From the NCBI RefSeq assembly GCF_013839525.1, contig NZ_JACDIS010000016.1:16943-80942 (forward strand): 64,000 nucleotides of DNA. The letters are read 5' to 3'. This stretch comes from Chthonobacter rhizosphaerae. GTDB lineage: Bacteria > Pseudomonadota > Alphaproteobacteria > Rhizobiales > Pleomorphomonadaceae. Of this stretch, positions 25,381 through 35,107 are shown piece by piece (position 1 is the first letter of the stretch; the number at the start of each line of letters is the position of its first letter). A model generated the notes under the pieces. The model saw only the letters and a program-made list of their open reading frames with translations. It ran no database searches and was not told where the DNA came from. Both the position numbers and the translations under genes were made by a program.

Positions 25381-26403
25381 ATGAAGGTGACGCTGAAGGA
25401 CGTGGCCGATGCGGCGGGCGTGAGCATCGCCACCGTGGACCGCGTCCTGAACCGCCGCGAGGGGGTGCGCGGCGACACGGTGGCCCGGGTTGAGGCGGCG
25501 ATCCGCCAGCTCGGCTATGCGCCGTCGAGCCTCGCCTCGCGCGTCCAGCCCGCGCCGAGCCGCACTCTCTTCCTGCTGCCGCTTGGCGGAAACCCGTTCT
25601 TCACCAGCCTCACCGACGGCGTCGGCCAACTGCGCGAATGGCTGCCGTTCGCCGGCAGCACGTTCGACGTCCGCACCGTCGACGTGTTCGACGGTCCTGT
25701 GCTCGCCGCCGCCCTGGAGCGGGCCGGCGGCGACGGCTACGACGGAATCGCCGTCGTGGCGCTCGACCATCCCGCCGTGAAGGAGGCCATCAACGCGTTG
25801 ACGCGCGCGGGCGTGCGCGTGGTGACGCTGGTGTCCGACGTGCCGGGCTCGCTCCGGGACCGTTACGTGGGTATCGACAACACGGCCGCCGGGCGGACGG
25901 CCGGGTCGCTGACCGCCCGTTTCCTGCCGAACCGGCGCGGCAAGGTGGCCTTCATCACCGGGTCGTTCGCGCTCCGGGACCATGCGGAACGCTGCTTCGG
26001 GTTCGAGCAGGTGATCGCCCAGGACTTCCCCGACGTCGAGGTCATCGCGGTCCGGGAAGGGCGTGACGATCCGGAGCGGGTGGCCCATCTCGTCCGCGAT
26101 CTCCTGCACGATCATCCGGACCTCGCCGGCCTCTACAACGTCGGCGCCGGCACCGGCGGCGTCATTCGCGCCCTGGAAGCGGCAGGCCGGGCCCGGGAGG
26201 TGGTGTTCGTCGCCCACGAACTCACCCAGGAAAGCCGCTCCGCGCTCCTGCGCGGCACCATCGACGCGGTGATCGGCCAGGACCCGCGGCACGAGGCCCG
26301 GTCGGCCGCGCGCGTGCTTCAGGCGTTGATCAACGGCTTCCCCGTGCTGGACGACCAGGAGCGGATCCGGATTGAGGTTTACCTGCGAGACAATCTGCCG
26401 TAA
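25381..26403 (+). CDS. LacI family regulator of the xylose operon
   Basis: A 340-residue regulator. The N-terminal LacI helix-turn-helix is TLKDVADAAGVSIATVDRVL (residues 4-23) with the hinge reading PSSLASRVQ. The periplasmic-binding-protein-like ligand domain follows, with VGIDNTAAGRTAG and AFITGSFALRDHAER. It is transcribed ahead of xylB and xylA, which suggests a sugar-responsive repressor of the xylose genes. Two similar candidate operators flank it. Xylose or xylulose as inducer is inferred from the context. Confidence 0.88.
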   Translation: MKVTLKDVADAAGVSIATVDRVLNRREGVRGDTVARVEAAIRQLGYAPSSLASRVQPAPSRTLFLLPLGGNPFFTSLTDGVGQLREWLPFAGSTFDVRTVDVFDGPVLAAALERAGGDGYDGIAVVALDHPAVKEAINALTRAGVRVVTLVSDVPGSLRDRYVGIDNTAAGRTAGSLTARFLPNRRGKVAFITGSFALRDHAERCFGFEQVIAQDFPDVEVIAVREGRDDPERVAHLVRDLLHDHPDLAGLYNVGAGTGGVIRALEAAGRAREVVFVAHELTQESRSALLRGTIDAVIGQDPRHEARSAARVLQALINGFPVLDDQERIRIEVYLRDNLP

Positions 26404-26417
26404 TTCAATCGGCCAAT
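26403..26417. promoter_or_regulatory. Candidate second XylR operator, upstream of xylB
   Basis: ATTCAATCGGCCAAT overlaps the last base of the regulator stop codon and lies 28 bp before xylB. It repeats the inverted sequence of the site at 25261-25276. This would allow the regulator to control xylBA separately from itself. Confidence 0.45.
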
Positions 26418-26444
26418 GAGAAATCACATCAGGGAGGAAGCGGC

Positions 26445-27905
26445 ATGGCCCACTACATAGGCGTCGACGTGGGAACGTCGTCGGTCAAGGTCGTCCTCAT
26501 CGACGAGGCCGAGCGGGTGATCGCCAGCCAGTCGGTGGCGCTCGAGGTGTCCCGCCCGAACCCGGGCTGGTCGGAGCAGGATCCGGACACCTGGGTCACC
26601 GCCACCTTCAAGGCCATGGACGCCCTGAAGCGGTCCAACGCGACCGAACTTTCGGACGTGAAGGGCATCGGCCTCTCCGGCCAGATGCATGGCGCCACCC
26701 TCCTCGACGAGGCCGACAAGCCGCTGCGCCCGGCCATCCTGTGGAACGACGGCCGGTCGGCCACCGAATGCGCGCTCCTGGAGCGCGTCGCCCCGAACTC
26801 CCGCGCGATCGCCGGCAACATCGCCATGCCGGGCTTCACCGCGCCGAAGCTGCTCTGGGTGTCGCGGCACGAGCCGGACGTGTTCAAGCGCGTCGCCAAG
26901 GTGCTGCTGCCCAAGGACTATGTGCGGCTGAAGCTCGTCGGCGACTACGTCTCCGACATGTCGGACGCCGCCGGCACCCTGTGGCTCGACGTCGCCGGGC
27001 GCGACTGGTCTGACACGCTGCTGGCCGCCACCGGGCTCTCCCGCTCGCAGATGCCACGCCTAGTGGAGGGCACGGCGGCCTCCGGCACGCTGCTGCCCGC
27101 GCTTGCGGCCCGCTGGGGCATGACTACGCCGCCGGTGGTGGCGGGCGGAGGCGGCGACAACGCCGCGAGCGCCGTCGGCATGGGGGCGGTGAAGCCCGGC
27201 GCGGCCTTCGCGTCGCTCGGCACCTCCGGCGTGCTGTTCGTCTCCAACGCCTCCTTCCTGCCGAACACCGAGGGCGCGGTGCACGCCTTCTGCCATGCGG
27301 TTCCGGACACCTGGCACCAGATGGGCGTGATCCTTTCGGCCACCGCCAGCCTGGAGTGGCTGTCGCACATCCTGGAAGCGCCGGCGCCGACCCTGACCTC
27401 GCCGCTCGACCCGAAGCCGACGGCCCCGTCGCCGGTGCTCTTCCTGCCCTACCTTTCCGGCGAGCGCACACCGCACAACGACGCCGGCGCCCGGGGCGCC
27501 TTCATCGGCCTCGGCCATGAGACGACCCGCGCCACGCTCACCCAGGCGGTGCTGGAAGGCGTCGCCTTCGCGTTCCGCGACTGTCTGCGCGTCCTCTCCG
27601 ACGCCGGCACCGAGATCGACCGCGCCTTCGCGGTCGGCGGCGGTTCCCGGTCGGAGGCCTGGCTCGCCATCCTGGCGTCCGTGCTGAACAGGCCGCTCGA
27701 CGTGACGAAGGAAGCGGACGCCGGCGGCGCCTTCGGGGCCGCGCGTCTCGGCCGCATCGCCGCCACCGGCGACGACCCGCTGGAGACGCTCACGCCGCCG
27801 CCGGTCGCGCGCACCATCGATCCGGACCCGGCGCTCGTCGGGCCCTACGAGGAGGCCTACGACCGCTACCGCCGCCTCTTCCCCGCCATCCGCCAGGTCG
27901 TCTGA
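26445..27905 (+). CDS. xylB: Xylulokinase
   Basis: A 486-residue FGGY sugar kinase. IGVDVGTSSVKVVLID at the start binds ATP phosphate, GLSGQMHGATLLD and ILWNDGRS are xylulokinase signatures, and the C-terminal domain has GERTPHNDAGARGAF and FAVGGGSRSEAWLAIL. It phosphorylates D-xylulose to xylulose 5-phosphate in the cytosol. The start has GGGAGGAAG. xylA follows after 30 nt on the same strand. Confidence 0.95.
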   Translation: MAHYIGVDVGTSSVKVVLIDEAERVIASQSVALEVSRPNPGWSEQDPDTWVTATFKAMDALKRSNATELSDVKGIGLSGQMHGATLLDEADKPLRPAILWNDGRSATECALLERVAPNSRAIAGNIAMPGFTAPKLLWVSRHEPDVFKRVAKVLLPKDYVRLKLVGDYVSDMSDAAGTLWLDVAGRDWSDTLLAATGLSRSQMPRLVEGTAASGTLLPALAARWGMTTPPVVAGGGGDNAASAVGMGAVKPGAAFASLGTSGVLFVSNASFLPNTEGAVHAFCHAVPDTWHQMGVILSATASLEWLSHILEAPAPTLTSPLDPKPTAPSPVLFLPYLSGERTPHNDAGARGAFIGLGHETTRATLTQAVLEGVAFAFRDCLRVLSDAGTEIDRAFAVGGGSRSEAWLAILASVLNRPLDVTKEADAGGAFGAARLGRIAATGDDPLETLTPPPVARTIDPDPALVGPYEEAYDRYRRLFPAIRQVV

Positions 27906-27935
27906 CCGTCACAGGCCTTCACAGGAGCCTCACGC

Positions 27936-29252
27936 ATGAACGCCCCCTTCTTCTCCAACCCGACGCCGCTCGCCTACGAGGGGCCGGAGTCCAAGAACCC
28001 GCTCGCCTACCGCTGGTACGACAAGAACAAGGTCGTGCTCGGCAAGACGATGGAGCAGCATCTGCGCTTCGCGATCTGCTACTGGCACTCGTTCACCTGG
28101 CCGGGCGGTGATCCGTTCGGCGGCGAGACCTTCGAGCGTCCCTGGATGCACGGCAGCGACGTGATGGCGCTCGCCCGCCAGAAGGCCGACGTGGCCTTCG
28201 ATCTCTTCACGATCCTGGACGTGCCGTTCTACTCCTTCCACGACCGCGACATCGCGCCGGAAGGCTCGACCCTCGCCGAGTCGAACCGGAACGTGCGCGA
28301 GATCGCCGAGATCTTCGCCAGGAAGCAGGAGGAGACCGGCATCAAGCTTCTCTGGGGTACCGCCAACCTCTTCTCCAACCGGCGCTTCATGGCCGGCGCG
28401 GCCACCAACCCGGATCCGGAGGTGTTCGCCTACTCCGCCGCCCAGGTGAAGAACGCCATGGACGTGACCCGCGAGCTCGGCGGCGAGAACTACGTGCTCT
28501 GGGGCGGCCGCGAGGGCTACGAGACGCTGCTCAACACCAACCTGAAGAGCGAGATGGACCAGGCGGGCCGCTTCCTTTCCATGGTGGTGGACTACAAGCA
28601 CAAGATCGGCTTCGACGGCGCCATCCTGATCGAGCCGAAGCCGCGCGAGCCGACGAAGCACCAGTACGACTTCGACGTCCAGACCGTGTACGGCTTCCTG
28701 AAGGCCTACGGGCTGGAGAAGGAGGTCAAGGTCAACGTGGAGCAGAACCACGCCATCCTGGCCGGTCACTCGTTCGAGCACGAACTGGCGATGGCAGCCG
28801 CCCTCGGCATCTTCGGCTCGGTGGACCTCAACCGCGGCGACGAGCTGGTCGGCTGGGACACGGACCAGTTCGCCATGAGCGTGCCGGAGCTGACCCGCGC
28901 CATGCTGGAGATCATCCGCGCCGGCGGCTTCACCACGGGCGGCCTCAACTTCGACTCCAAGGTCCGTCGCCAGTCGCTGGATCCGGAAGACCTGATCATC
29001 GCCCACGCGTCGTCCATGGACGCCGCCGCCAAGGCTCTCCTCAACGCCGCCGCCATCATCGAGGACGGCACCCTCGACCGGTTCGTCGCCGACCGCTACG
29101 CCGGCTGGCAGGGCGACCTGGGGCAGTCGATCCTCAAGGGCGAGAAGACCCTGGAGGACATGGCCGCCTACGTGGAGACGAACGGCGTAAATCCGCAGCC
29201 GAAGAGCGGGAAGCAGGAATACCTGGAAGCGCTGATCAACCGCTTCAGCTGA
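27936..29252 (+). CDS. xylA: Xylose isomerase
   Basis: A 438-residue enzyme of the long (class II) type. The catalytic His lies in [13 protein letters not shown] near residue 101, metal ligands in [15 protein letters not shown] and [18 protein letters not shown], and the trailing Asp set in [19 protein letters not shown]. It converts D-xylose to D-xylulose. It is the last gene of the regulator-xylB-xylA set, followed by a strong hairpin. Confidence 0.96.
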   Translation: MNAPFFSNPTPLAYEGPESKNPLAYRWYDKNKVVLGKTMEQHLRFAICYWHSFTWPGGDPFGGETFERPWMHGSDVMALARQKADVAFDLFTILDVPFYSFHDRDIAPEGSTLAESNRNVREIAEIFARKQEETGIKLLWGTANLFSNRRFMAGAATNPDPEVFAYSAAQVKNAMDVTRELGGENYVLWGGREGYETLLNTNLKSEMDQAGRFLSMVVDYKHKIGFDGAILIEPKPREPTKHQYDFDVQTVYGFLKAYGLEKEVKVNVEQNHAILAGHSFEHELAMAAALGIFGSVDLNRGDELVGWDTDQFAMSVPELTRAMLEIIRAGGFTTGGLNFDSKVRRQSLDPEDLIIAHASSMDAAAKALLNAAAIIEDGTLDRFVADRYAGWQGDLGQSILKGEKTLEDMAAYVETNGVNPQPKSGKQEYLEALINRFS

Positions 29253-29263
29253 GAAACGCACCC

Positions 29264-29291
29264 GGGGCGGCGGTCAGGCGACCGCCGCCCC
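29264..29291 (+). terminator. Hairpin after xylA, probable terminator
   Basis: A perfect 12-bp stem GGGGCGGCGGTC (29264-29275) and GACCGCCGCCCC (29280-29291) with an AGGC loop lies 12 nt after the xylA stop. There is no T-run, so it may act with Rho or protect the message end. Confidence 0.6.
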
Positions 29292-29440
29292 TGAATTCCC
29301 GGATCGGAGGCACGGGTAAGCCTCTCCGTCCCGAAGAAGCCCGGCGTTCTCGGCTGTTCGGCTGTCGAGCTGAACGGCCTTGAAATCAGGTTCGACGATC
29401 AGGAAGAAAGACGACCCCTTCCGGCCGGCTTCGCCGTCCA

Positions 29441-29459
29441 CCTTCCCCTGAGGGGAAGG
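29441..29459. repeat. Small perfect palindrome in convergent gap
   Basis: CCTTCCCC (29441-29448), TGA, GGGGAAGG (29452-29459) form a perfect 8-bp hairpin between the convergent xylA and meaB genes. Sequences like it, next to a CCGGCCGGCTTCGCCG-type run, recur in other GC-rich alphaproteobacterial gaps; only one copy is seen here. Confidence 0.5.
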
Positions 29460-29505
29460 ATGGGGGTCGCGGTCATTGCTCAGCCGATCGCCCGCTCCGG
29501 CATCC

Positions 29506-30501
29506 TCACAGCCCCAGCATCTCCGCCACCTCGGCCGCGGCGACGCTGGCGGACAGGGTGCCGTCGCCCACGCGCGCCTCGCGCTCGTCGATGGCGCGGC
29601 GGATCTCGGGGTCGCGGGTCAGGCGCTCGTGGAAGCGGTCGTTGATCATCTGGCGCATCCAGTGGACCTGCTGCTGGCGACGCTTGGCCTGGAAGGCGCC
29701 CGACGCCTCCGTCACGGCGCGATGCCGCTCCACCTCGCCCCAGAGCTTGTCGAGGCCCTCGTTGGCGAGGCCCGAGATGGTGAGGACCGGCGGGGTCCAG
29801 TCGGGAGACGCAGGGGCCAGGATGTGGAGGGCGGCCCGGTACTCGGTGGCGGCGGCCCGCGCGCGGATGGCGGCGTCGCCCTCGGCCTTGTTGACGGCGA
29901 TCAGGTCGGCGAGTTCGATGATGCCCTTCTTGATGCCCTGCAGCTCGTCGCCGGCGCCGGGCAGCATGAGGACGAGGAAGACGTCCACCATGTCGGCGAC
30001 GGCGGTCTCCGACTGGCCGACGCCCACGGTCTCGACGAGGATCACGTCGAAGCCGGCGGCCTCGCAGAGAAGCATGGTCTCGCGCGTCTTCGCGGCGACG
30101 CCGCCGAGGGTGCCGGCGGACGGGGAGGGGCGCACGTAGGCGTTCCGGTCCACCGCGAGGCGCGCCATGCGCGTCTTGTCGCCGAGAATGGAACCGCCCG
30201 TGCGGGTGGACGACGGGTCCACCGCGAGCACGGCCACCTTGTGGCCGGCGGCGGTCAGGTTGGTGCCCAGCTGGTCGATGGTGGTGGACTTGCCGACGCC
30301 CGGCACGCCCGTGATGCCGACCCGGAAGGCCTTGCCGGTGTGCGGCAGGAGCGCCTGCAGGAGCGCGCGGGCCGCCGGCTGGTGGGCCGGCTTCCGGCTC
30401 TCCACCAGCGTGATCGCGCGGGCGAGCACGGCGCGCTCGCCGGCCAGCACTCCGGCAACCAGCGTGTCCACGTCGATTGCGGCGGGCGTGGCGGCGTTCA
30501 T
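29506..30501 (-). CDS. meaB: Methylmalonyl-CoA mutase-associated GTPase MeaB
   Basis: A 331-residue G3E-type GTPase. The ATG at 30501 overlaps the stop of the DUF1131 gene by 4 nt. Walker A GITGVPGVGKSTTIDQLG (residues about 61-78), VLAVDPSSTRTGGSILGDK, and ILVETVGVGQSE are the MeaB/ArgK signatures. It protects and loads cobalamin into methylmalonyl-CoA mutase. The mutase subunits are encoded about 6 kb away on the other strand, so the complex is complete in this window but split between two operons. Confidence 0.95.
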   Translation of the reverse strand: MNAATPAAIDVDTLVAGVLAGERAVLARAITLVESRKPAHQPAARALLQALLPHTGKAFRVGITGVPGVGKSTTIDQLGTNLTAAGHKVAVLAVDPSSTRTGGSILGDKTRMARLAVDRNAYVRPSPSAGTLGGVAAKTRETMLLCEAAGFDVILVETVGVGQSETAVADMVDVFLVLMLPGAGDELQGIKKGIIELADLIAVNKAEGDAAIRARAAATEYRAALHILAPASPDWTPPVLTISGLANEGLDKLWGEVERHRAVTEASGAFQAKRRQQQVHWMRQMINDRFHERLTRDPEIRRAIDEREARVGDGTLSASVAAAEVAEMLGL

Positions 30502-31079
30502 GACGATCCTTCCGGGGGAGGGGTCCAGATCATGCGCTGGAGCGTGGCGGTGGCCAGGGCCTCCGCCTCCGTGGCGGCAAGGCCGGAGGTGGAGAAGACG
30601 AGGGAAACGTTCGGGGCCGCGCGGGACGGACAGATCGGCATGCCGACCCAGTTGCCCGTGCCGATCCGGCACGAGCCGGAGCCGACACGGGCCTCGGCGA
30701 GCGTCATGCCGATATGCTCGCCGCCGGGGCCGCGAAGGCGCGCGGAGACGCCGTGCACCGCGCCGATGCGGCCGCCCTCGCCCGGCAGCACCTGGGCGAC
30801 CTGCAGACCGTCATGGAAGAGCGCGAGGGCGGCGAGGGTGTCCGTCTCCGTCGCCATGGTGACCGGCGTCGCGTCGAACCCGGGAAGGGCCGCCTCCACC
30901 GCGGCTTCCGAATAGCCGGTTCCCGCCGGCAGGCCGCGGATGCCCTCGGCCGAGAGGGCGAGGAGGTCCACCGTCCCGGTCGCGCCCTCGTCCACGGCCA
31001 TGTCGAGCCCGGCGGAACAGCCTGCGGCCGAAAGGGCGAATGCGAGAACGACGATGCTGGGGATGCGGCGAGAACCCAT
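30498..31079 (-). CDS. DUF1131 family lipoprotein (YfeY-like)
   Basis: A 193-residue protein with a lipoprotein signal: hydrophobic VVLAFALSAAGC, lipobox LSAAGC with Cys21. The body carries the DUF1131 features VHGVSARLRGPGGEHIGMTLAEARV and GSCRIGTGNWVGMPICPS. The E. coli relative YfeY is an envelope-stress (sigma-E) regulated lipoprotein; the role is unknown. It is translationally coupled to meaB by a 4-nt overlap, an odd pairing with no clear reason. Confidence 0.75.
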   Translation of the reverse strand: MGSRRIPSIVVLAFALSAAGCSAGLDMAVDEGATGTVDLLALSAEGIRGLPAGTGYSEAAVEAALPGFDATPVTMATETDTLAALALFHDGLQVAQVLPGEGGRIGAVHGVSARLRGPGGEHIGMTLAEARVGSGSCRIGTGNWVGMPICPSRAAPNVSLVFSTSGLAATEAEALATATLQRMIWTPPPEGSS

Positions 31080-31163
31080 GGCGAGACGGTTACCACGCTG
31101 GAGGGAGGGAGCAAACGCGACATGCGGCCCGGCACGGAGCCGGGCGCGGGTGATGCCATCCGG

Positions 31164-32549
31164 TCAGCCGGCGAGCGCGTCGATGATCCGCGCCCAGGAC
31201 CGGATGCCCTTGTGGTAGCTGGTCACGTCGTACTTCTCGTTCGGGGAGTGGATCCGGTCGTCGGAAAGGCCGAAGCCCACCATCAGGCTGTCCATGCCGA
31301 GGAGCGACTTGAAGAGGCCGACCACCGGGATGGAGCCGCCGCCGCCGATGATGGCCGTCGGCTTGCCCCATTCCGCCTGGAGCGCGGCCGCGCCCTTCGC
31401 AAGGGCCGGATTGTCGAACGAGAGCCGGATCGCCGGGCTGCCGCCGTGCGGGTGGAACTCCACCCGGGCGCCCGCGGGCAGCCGCTCGGTCACGTAGGCC
31501 CGGAAGGCGGCGCGGATCGCCACCGGGTCCTGGTCGCCGACGAGGCGGAAGGAGACCTTGGCGGAGGCCTTGGCGGGCAGGACGGTCTTGAAGCCGTCGC
31601 CGGCGTAGCCGCCCGAGATGCCGTTCACCTCGGCGGTCGGCCTGGCCCAGATCTTCTCCAGCACGGTCCGGCCCGCCTCGCCGGCGGGGGCCGTGAGCCC
31701 GACGGAGGCCAGGAAGGCGTCGCCGTCGAAGCCGAGGCCGTCCCAGTTGCGGCGGATGTCGTCCGGGATCTCCGGCACGCCGTCGTAGAAGCCCGGCAGC
31801 GTGACGCGGCCGGCGTCGTCGTGGAGGCCGGCCAGGATGCGCGCGAGCACATGGATGGGGTTGAGCGCCGGGCCGCCGAACATGCCGGAGTGGAGGTCCT
31901 GGTCGGCGGCGTGGATGGTCACCTCCTCGCCGACGAGCCCGCGCAGCATGGTGGTGATGGCGGGCGTTTGACGGTCCCACATGTTGGTGTCGCAGACGAG
32001 CGCCACGTCGTGGGAGAGCTCCGCCCGGTTCGCCTCCAGGAACGGCAAGAGGGACGGCGAGCCGCTCTCCTCCTCGCCTTCGCTGAGGATGGTGACGTTG
32101 ATCGGCAGGCCGCCGGTCTCGGCGATCAGGGCGCGCGCCGCCTCCACGAAGGTCAGGAGCTGGCCCTTGTCGTCGGCGGCGCCGCGCCCGACGATCCGCC
32201 GCGAGCCGTCCGGCCCCTCGGCGAGGCGCGGCTCGAACGGCGGCGTCTCCCAGAGATGGAGCGGGTCCACCGGCTGGACGTCGTAGTGGGCGTAGAAGAG
32301 CACGTGCGGCTTGTCCGGCCCGGCCTTCGTCCAGTGGGCGACGACCATCGGGTGGCCGGCGGTCGGGCGCACGGACGCGTCGAAGCCGAGGGCGGAGAGT
32401 TCGCCGGCGAGCCACTCGGCGCCGCGGGCGCAGTCGGCGGCGTGGGCCGGGTCCGTGGAGATCGACGGGATGCGGATGAAGTCGAACAGCCGCTTGAGGC
32501 TGTCGTCGAACGAGGTGTCGATACGCGAAAGCACCGGGGTCAGCGCCAT
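31164..32549 (-). CDS. M20 family metallodipeptidase
   Basis: A 461-residue cytosolic dizinc peptidase of the CNDP/DapE-like branch. Metal ligands occur in LFYAHYDVQPVDP (His and Asp), VGRGAADDKGQL (bridging Asp), and SEGEEESGSPSL (Glu general base and Glu ligand). The C-terminal His is in DRIHSPNEKYDV. The lid domain sits between the two halves. It probably cleaves dipeptides; the actual substrate is unknown. It is a single gene between the DUF1131 gene and the HerA-like ATPase gene, 84 nt from the former. Confidence 0.92.
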   Translation of the reverse strand: MALTPVLSRIDTSFDDSLKRLFDFIRIPSISTDPAHAADCARGAEWLAGELSALGFDASVRPTAGHPMVVAHWTKAGPDKPHVLFYAHYDVQPVDPLHLWETPPFEPRLAEGPDGSRRIVGRGAADDKGQLLTFVEAARALIAETGGLPINVTILSEGEEESGSPSLLPFLEANRAELSHDVALVCDTNMWDRQTPAITTMLRGLVGEEVTIHAADQDLHSGMFGGPALNPIHVLARILAGLHDDAGRVTLPGFYDGVPEIPDDIRRNWDGLGFDGDAFLASVGLTAPAGEAGRTVLEKIWARPTAEVNGISGGYAGDGFKTVLPAKASAKVSFRLVGDQDPVAIRAAFRAYVTERLPAGARVEFHPHGGSPAIRLSFDNPALAKGAAALQAEWGKPTAIIGGGGSIPVVGLFKSLLGMDSLMVGFGLSDDRIHSPNEKYDVTSYHKGIRSWARIIDALAG

Positions 32550-32677
32550 GTCGGCTCCTTGAAACTGGGGGCGACGCCGGCTTCGGCCCCGCGCCGCGAC
32601 TGATCCAGGTCTAACGCCGCCGGTCGGCTTTGCAAGGCCCGGGAGCGGTGGGCGCGGCTCGTCCGCGACGGTTCCGC

Positions 32678-34315
32678 TCAGCCTTTCAGGATGCCGCCGA
32701 GAACGCCGCGCAGGATCGCCTTGCCGAGCTGGTTCCCGACCTGGGTGCTGACCGAGCGGACCACCGACTTCACGGCCGCCTCGACCACGGTCTGGCGGCC
32801 GCCGGAGGAGGACCGTTCCGCCCGCGTCTCCTCGCGCTCCCGCCGCTTGCGCTCGGCGGGCGATTCGTATTCGTCGAGGCGGGGCGGACGGGACGGCGCC
32901 TCGACGTCCGCCGGCTCCGGCGCGGGTTGGCGGGAGGACGGGCCCCAGCCGAAGTCCGGGATCTGGAAGCCCGTGGAGGTCTTGCGGAGGCCGCCGGCGG
33001 GCCGGGCGGTCACCGTCTCCAGGCGCTTGCCCTCGGCGCGGGCCTTGAGGATCTCGAACGCGGAGTCCCGGTCGAGGACCTCGTCGTAGGCGCCCGCGAG
33101 GGGGCTCGCGGCGGTGATCTGGGCGCGCTCCTCGTCGGTCAGCGGGCCGAGGCGGGAGGAGGGCGGGCGGATCAGCGTCCGCTCCACCATGGACGGCACG
33201 CCCTTGCCCTCCAGCATGGACACGAGGGCCTCGCCGACGGCGAGCTGGGTGATGACGTCGAACGTGTCGAAGGCCGGGTTGGGCCGGAAGGTCTCGGCCG
33301 CCACCCGCACCGCCTTCTGCTCGCGCGGAGTGTAGGCGCGCAGGGCGTGCTGGACGCGGTTGCCGAGCTGGGCGAGCACGCTTTCCGGCACGTCGAGCGG
33401 GTTCTGGGTGACGAAATAGATGCCGACGCCCTTGGAGCGGATCAGCTTCACCACCTGTTCCACCTTCTCCAGCAAGGCCTTTGGCGCCTCATCGAACAGG
33501 AGGTGCGCCTCGTCGAAGAAGAAGACGAGCTTGGGCTTGTCGAGGTCGCCCACCTCGGGCAGTTCCTCGAAGAGCTCCGACAGCAGCCAGAGCAGGAAGG
33601 TGGCGTAGAGCCGCGGCGTCTGCATCAGCGTGTCGGCCGCCAGCACGTTGACGGCCCCGCGGCCGTCGCCGGTGAGGCGCATCAAGTCGGCGATGTCGAG
33701 GGCGGGCTCGCCGAAGAAATGGTCGCCGCCCTGGGTTTCCAGCACCAGAAGCTGGCGCTGGATCGCCCCGATCGTCGCCTTGGCGACGTTGCCGTAGCGG
33801 GCCGACACGGCGTCCGTGTTGTCGTGCAAGTAGGCGAGCATCGACCGCAAGTCCTTGAGATCAAGGAGCAGCAGTCCCTCGTCGTCGGCGATCTTGAAGG
33901 CGATGTTGAGAACGCCCTCCTGGGTGTCGTTGAGCTGCAGGAGGCGAGCGAGGAGGAGCGGCCCCATCTCCGACACGGTGGCGCGGATCGGGTGGCCCTT
34001 CTGGCCGAACAGGTCCCAGAAGATCACCGGCGCGGGGGCGAGCTGATAGTGGTCGAGGAAGCCGATGTCCTGCGCGCGCTGCACGAGGAAGTCCTTCTCC
34101 TCGCCGACGGCGGCGAGGCCCGACAGGTCGCCCTTCACGTCCGCGCAGAAGACCGGCACGCCGGCGTCCGACAAGCCCTGGGCCAGCACCTGCAGGGTCA
34201 CCGTCTTGCCGGTGCCGGTGGCGCCCGTGACGATGCCGTGCCGGTTGGCGAGCTTCAGGGTGAGATATTCCGGCTTGGAGCTTGCTCCGACAAAGACCTT
34301 CCCGTCCTCAAGCAT
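32678..34315 (-). CDS. HerA/YjgR-like ATPase (DUF853)
   Basis: A 545-residue FtsK/HerA-type ATPase. Walker A is [20 protein letters not shown] near residue 28, Walker B is [16 protein letters not shown], and [15 protein letters not shown] is the sensor-like segment of the YjgR family. The C-terminal 100 residues are charged and low in complexity before a short hydrophobic end. YjgR relatives are tentatively assigned as DNA translocases or helicases with no proven role. It is divergent from the DUF2267-like gene. Confidence 0.9.
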   Translation of the reverse strand: MLEDGKVFVGASSKPEYLTLKLANRHGIVTGATGTGKTVTLQVLAQGLSDAGVPVFCADVKGDLSGLAAVGEEKDFLVQRAQDIGFLDHYQLAPAPVIFWDLFGQKGHPIRATVSEMGPLLLARLLQLNDTQEGVLNIAFKIADDEGLLLLDLKDLRSMLAYLHDNTDAVSARYGNVAKATIGAIQRQLLVLETQGGDHFFGEPALDIADLMRLTGDGRGAVNVLAADTLMQTPRLYATFLLWLLSELFEELPEVGDLDKPKLVFFFDEAHLLFDEAPKALLEKVEQVVKLIRSKGVGIYFVTQNPLDVPESVLAQLGNRVQHALRAYTPREQKAVRVAAETFRPNPAFDTFDVITQLAVGEALVSMLEGKGVPSMVERTLIRPPSSRLGPLTDEERAQITAASPLAGAYDEVLDRDSAFEILKARAEGKRLETVTARPAGGLRKTSTGFQIPDFGWGPSSRQPAPEPADVEAPSRPPRLDEYESPAERKRREREETRAERSSSGGRQTVVEAAVKSVVRSVSTQVGNQLGKAILRGVLGGILKG

Positions 34316-34561
34316 CGTCGACTCCTCGCCACGTTCGCATTTATTGTTAACAGATCCTGGATGTGCGCCTCAACGTCGCCGGAGCGGACGATCCGACCGC
34401 GCGATCGCGAGGCGGCGCGGCCGAGCAGGAAAAAAGCCGGATTGCCGTTGCGGCACGATCTTGATGGGTCCCGACCGCGGTGCGACAGTCCCGGCCGAAC
34501 GAGCAACCGAGGCGCGACGCGCCCAGCATCGGCCGCCCCCGCCGGCGGCCAGGGAGAGACG

Positions 34562-34939
34562 ATGAACGACCTCATCAGCCGGATCAGCTCGGACGTGGGC
34601 ATCTCGCCGGACCTCGCCGAGACGGCCGTCCGCATCATCCTCAATTTCCTGAACGCCGAGGGACCGAGCGGCCGGGTGCAGGAGATGGCGGCCGAACTCG
34701 GCGTGGCGGACTATCTGGGCGGCGAGCAGACGGGCGGCGGCATGATGGGCGCCATCGGCGGCCTGTTCGGCGGCGGCGGCGCCATGGCGGCCTTCAGCGC
34801 CCTGTCGAACGCCGGCCTGGACATGGGGCAGATCCAGGGCGTGACGCGCAGCTTCGTGGATCACGCGCGGGAGAAGGTGGGGCCGGAGACGGTCAACGAG
34901 ATCGTCGACTCCATTCCGGGGCTGTCTCAGTTCGTCTGA
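34562..34939 (+). CDS. DUF2267/DUF2780-like small helical protein
   Basis: A 125-residue cytosolic protein from ATG 34562 (GGGAGAG upstream); a longer open frame covering the divergent gap is rejected. The N-terminal helices (MNDLISRISSDVGISPDLAE, AVRIILNFLNAEGPSGRVQEM) resemble DUF2267-type folds. A Gly/Met-rich linker (GGGMMGAIGGLFGGGGAM) separates them from a C-terminal helix set. Function unknown. Confidence 0.7.
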   Translation: MNDLISRISSDVGISPDLAETAVRIILNFLNAEGPSGRVQEMAAELGVADYLGGEQTGGGMMGAIGGLFGGGGAMAAFSALSNAGLDMGQIQGVTRSFVDHAREKVGPETVNEIVDSIPGLSQFV

Positions 34940-35107
34940 ACCGAGGGGCAGGACCGGCCCGCCCGATCGGCTCCGGGGCCGTCCGTTCGACGCGATAGCG
35001 GCCCGACCCGCGATCCCGTGTCAGCCCTTACGGAAGCCGCGCCTCCCCCCGGTGGCGCGGCTCCATGGCCGGACGCTGTCCGGCTTGGCCTCGAGCCGTC
35101 GACCGGC

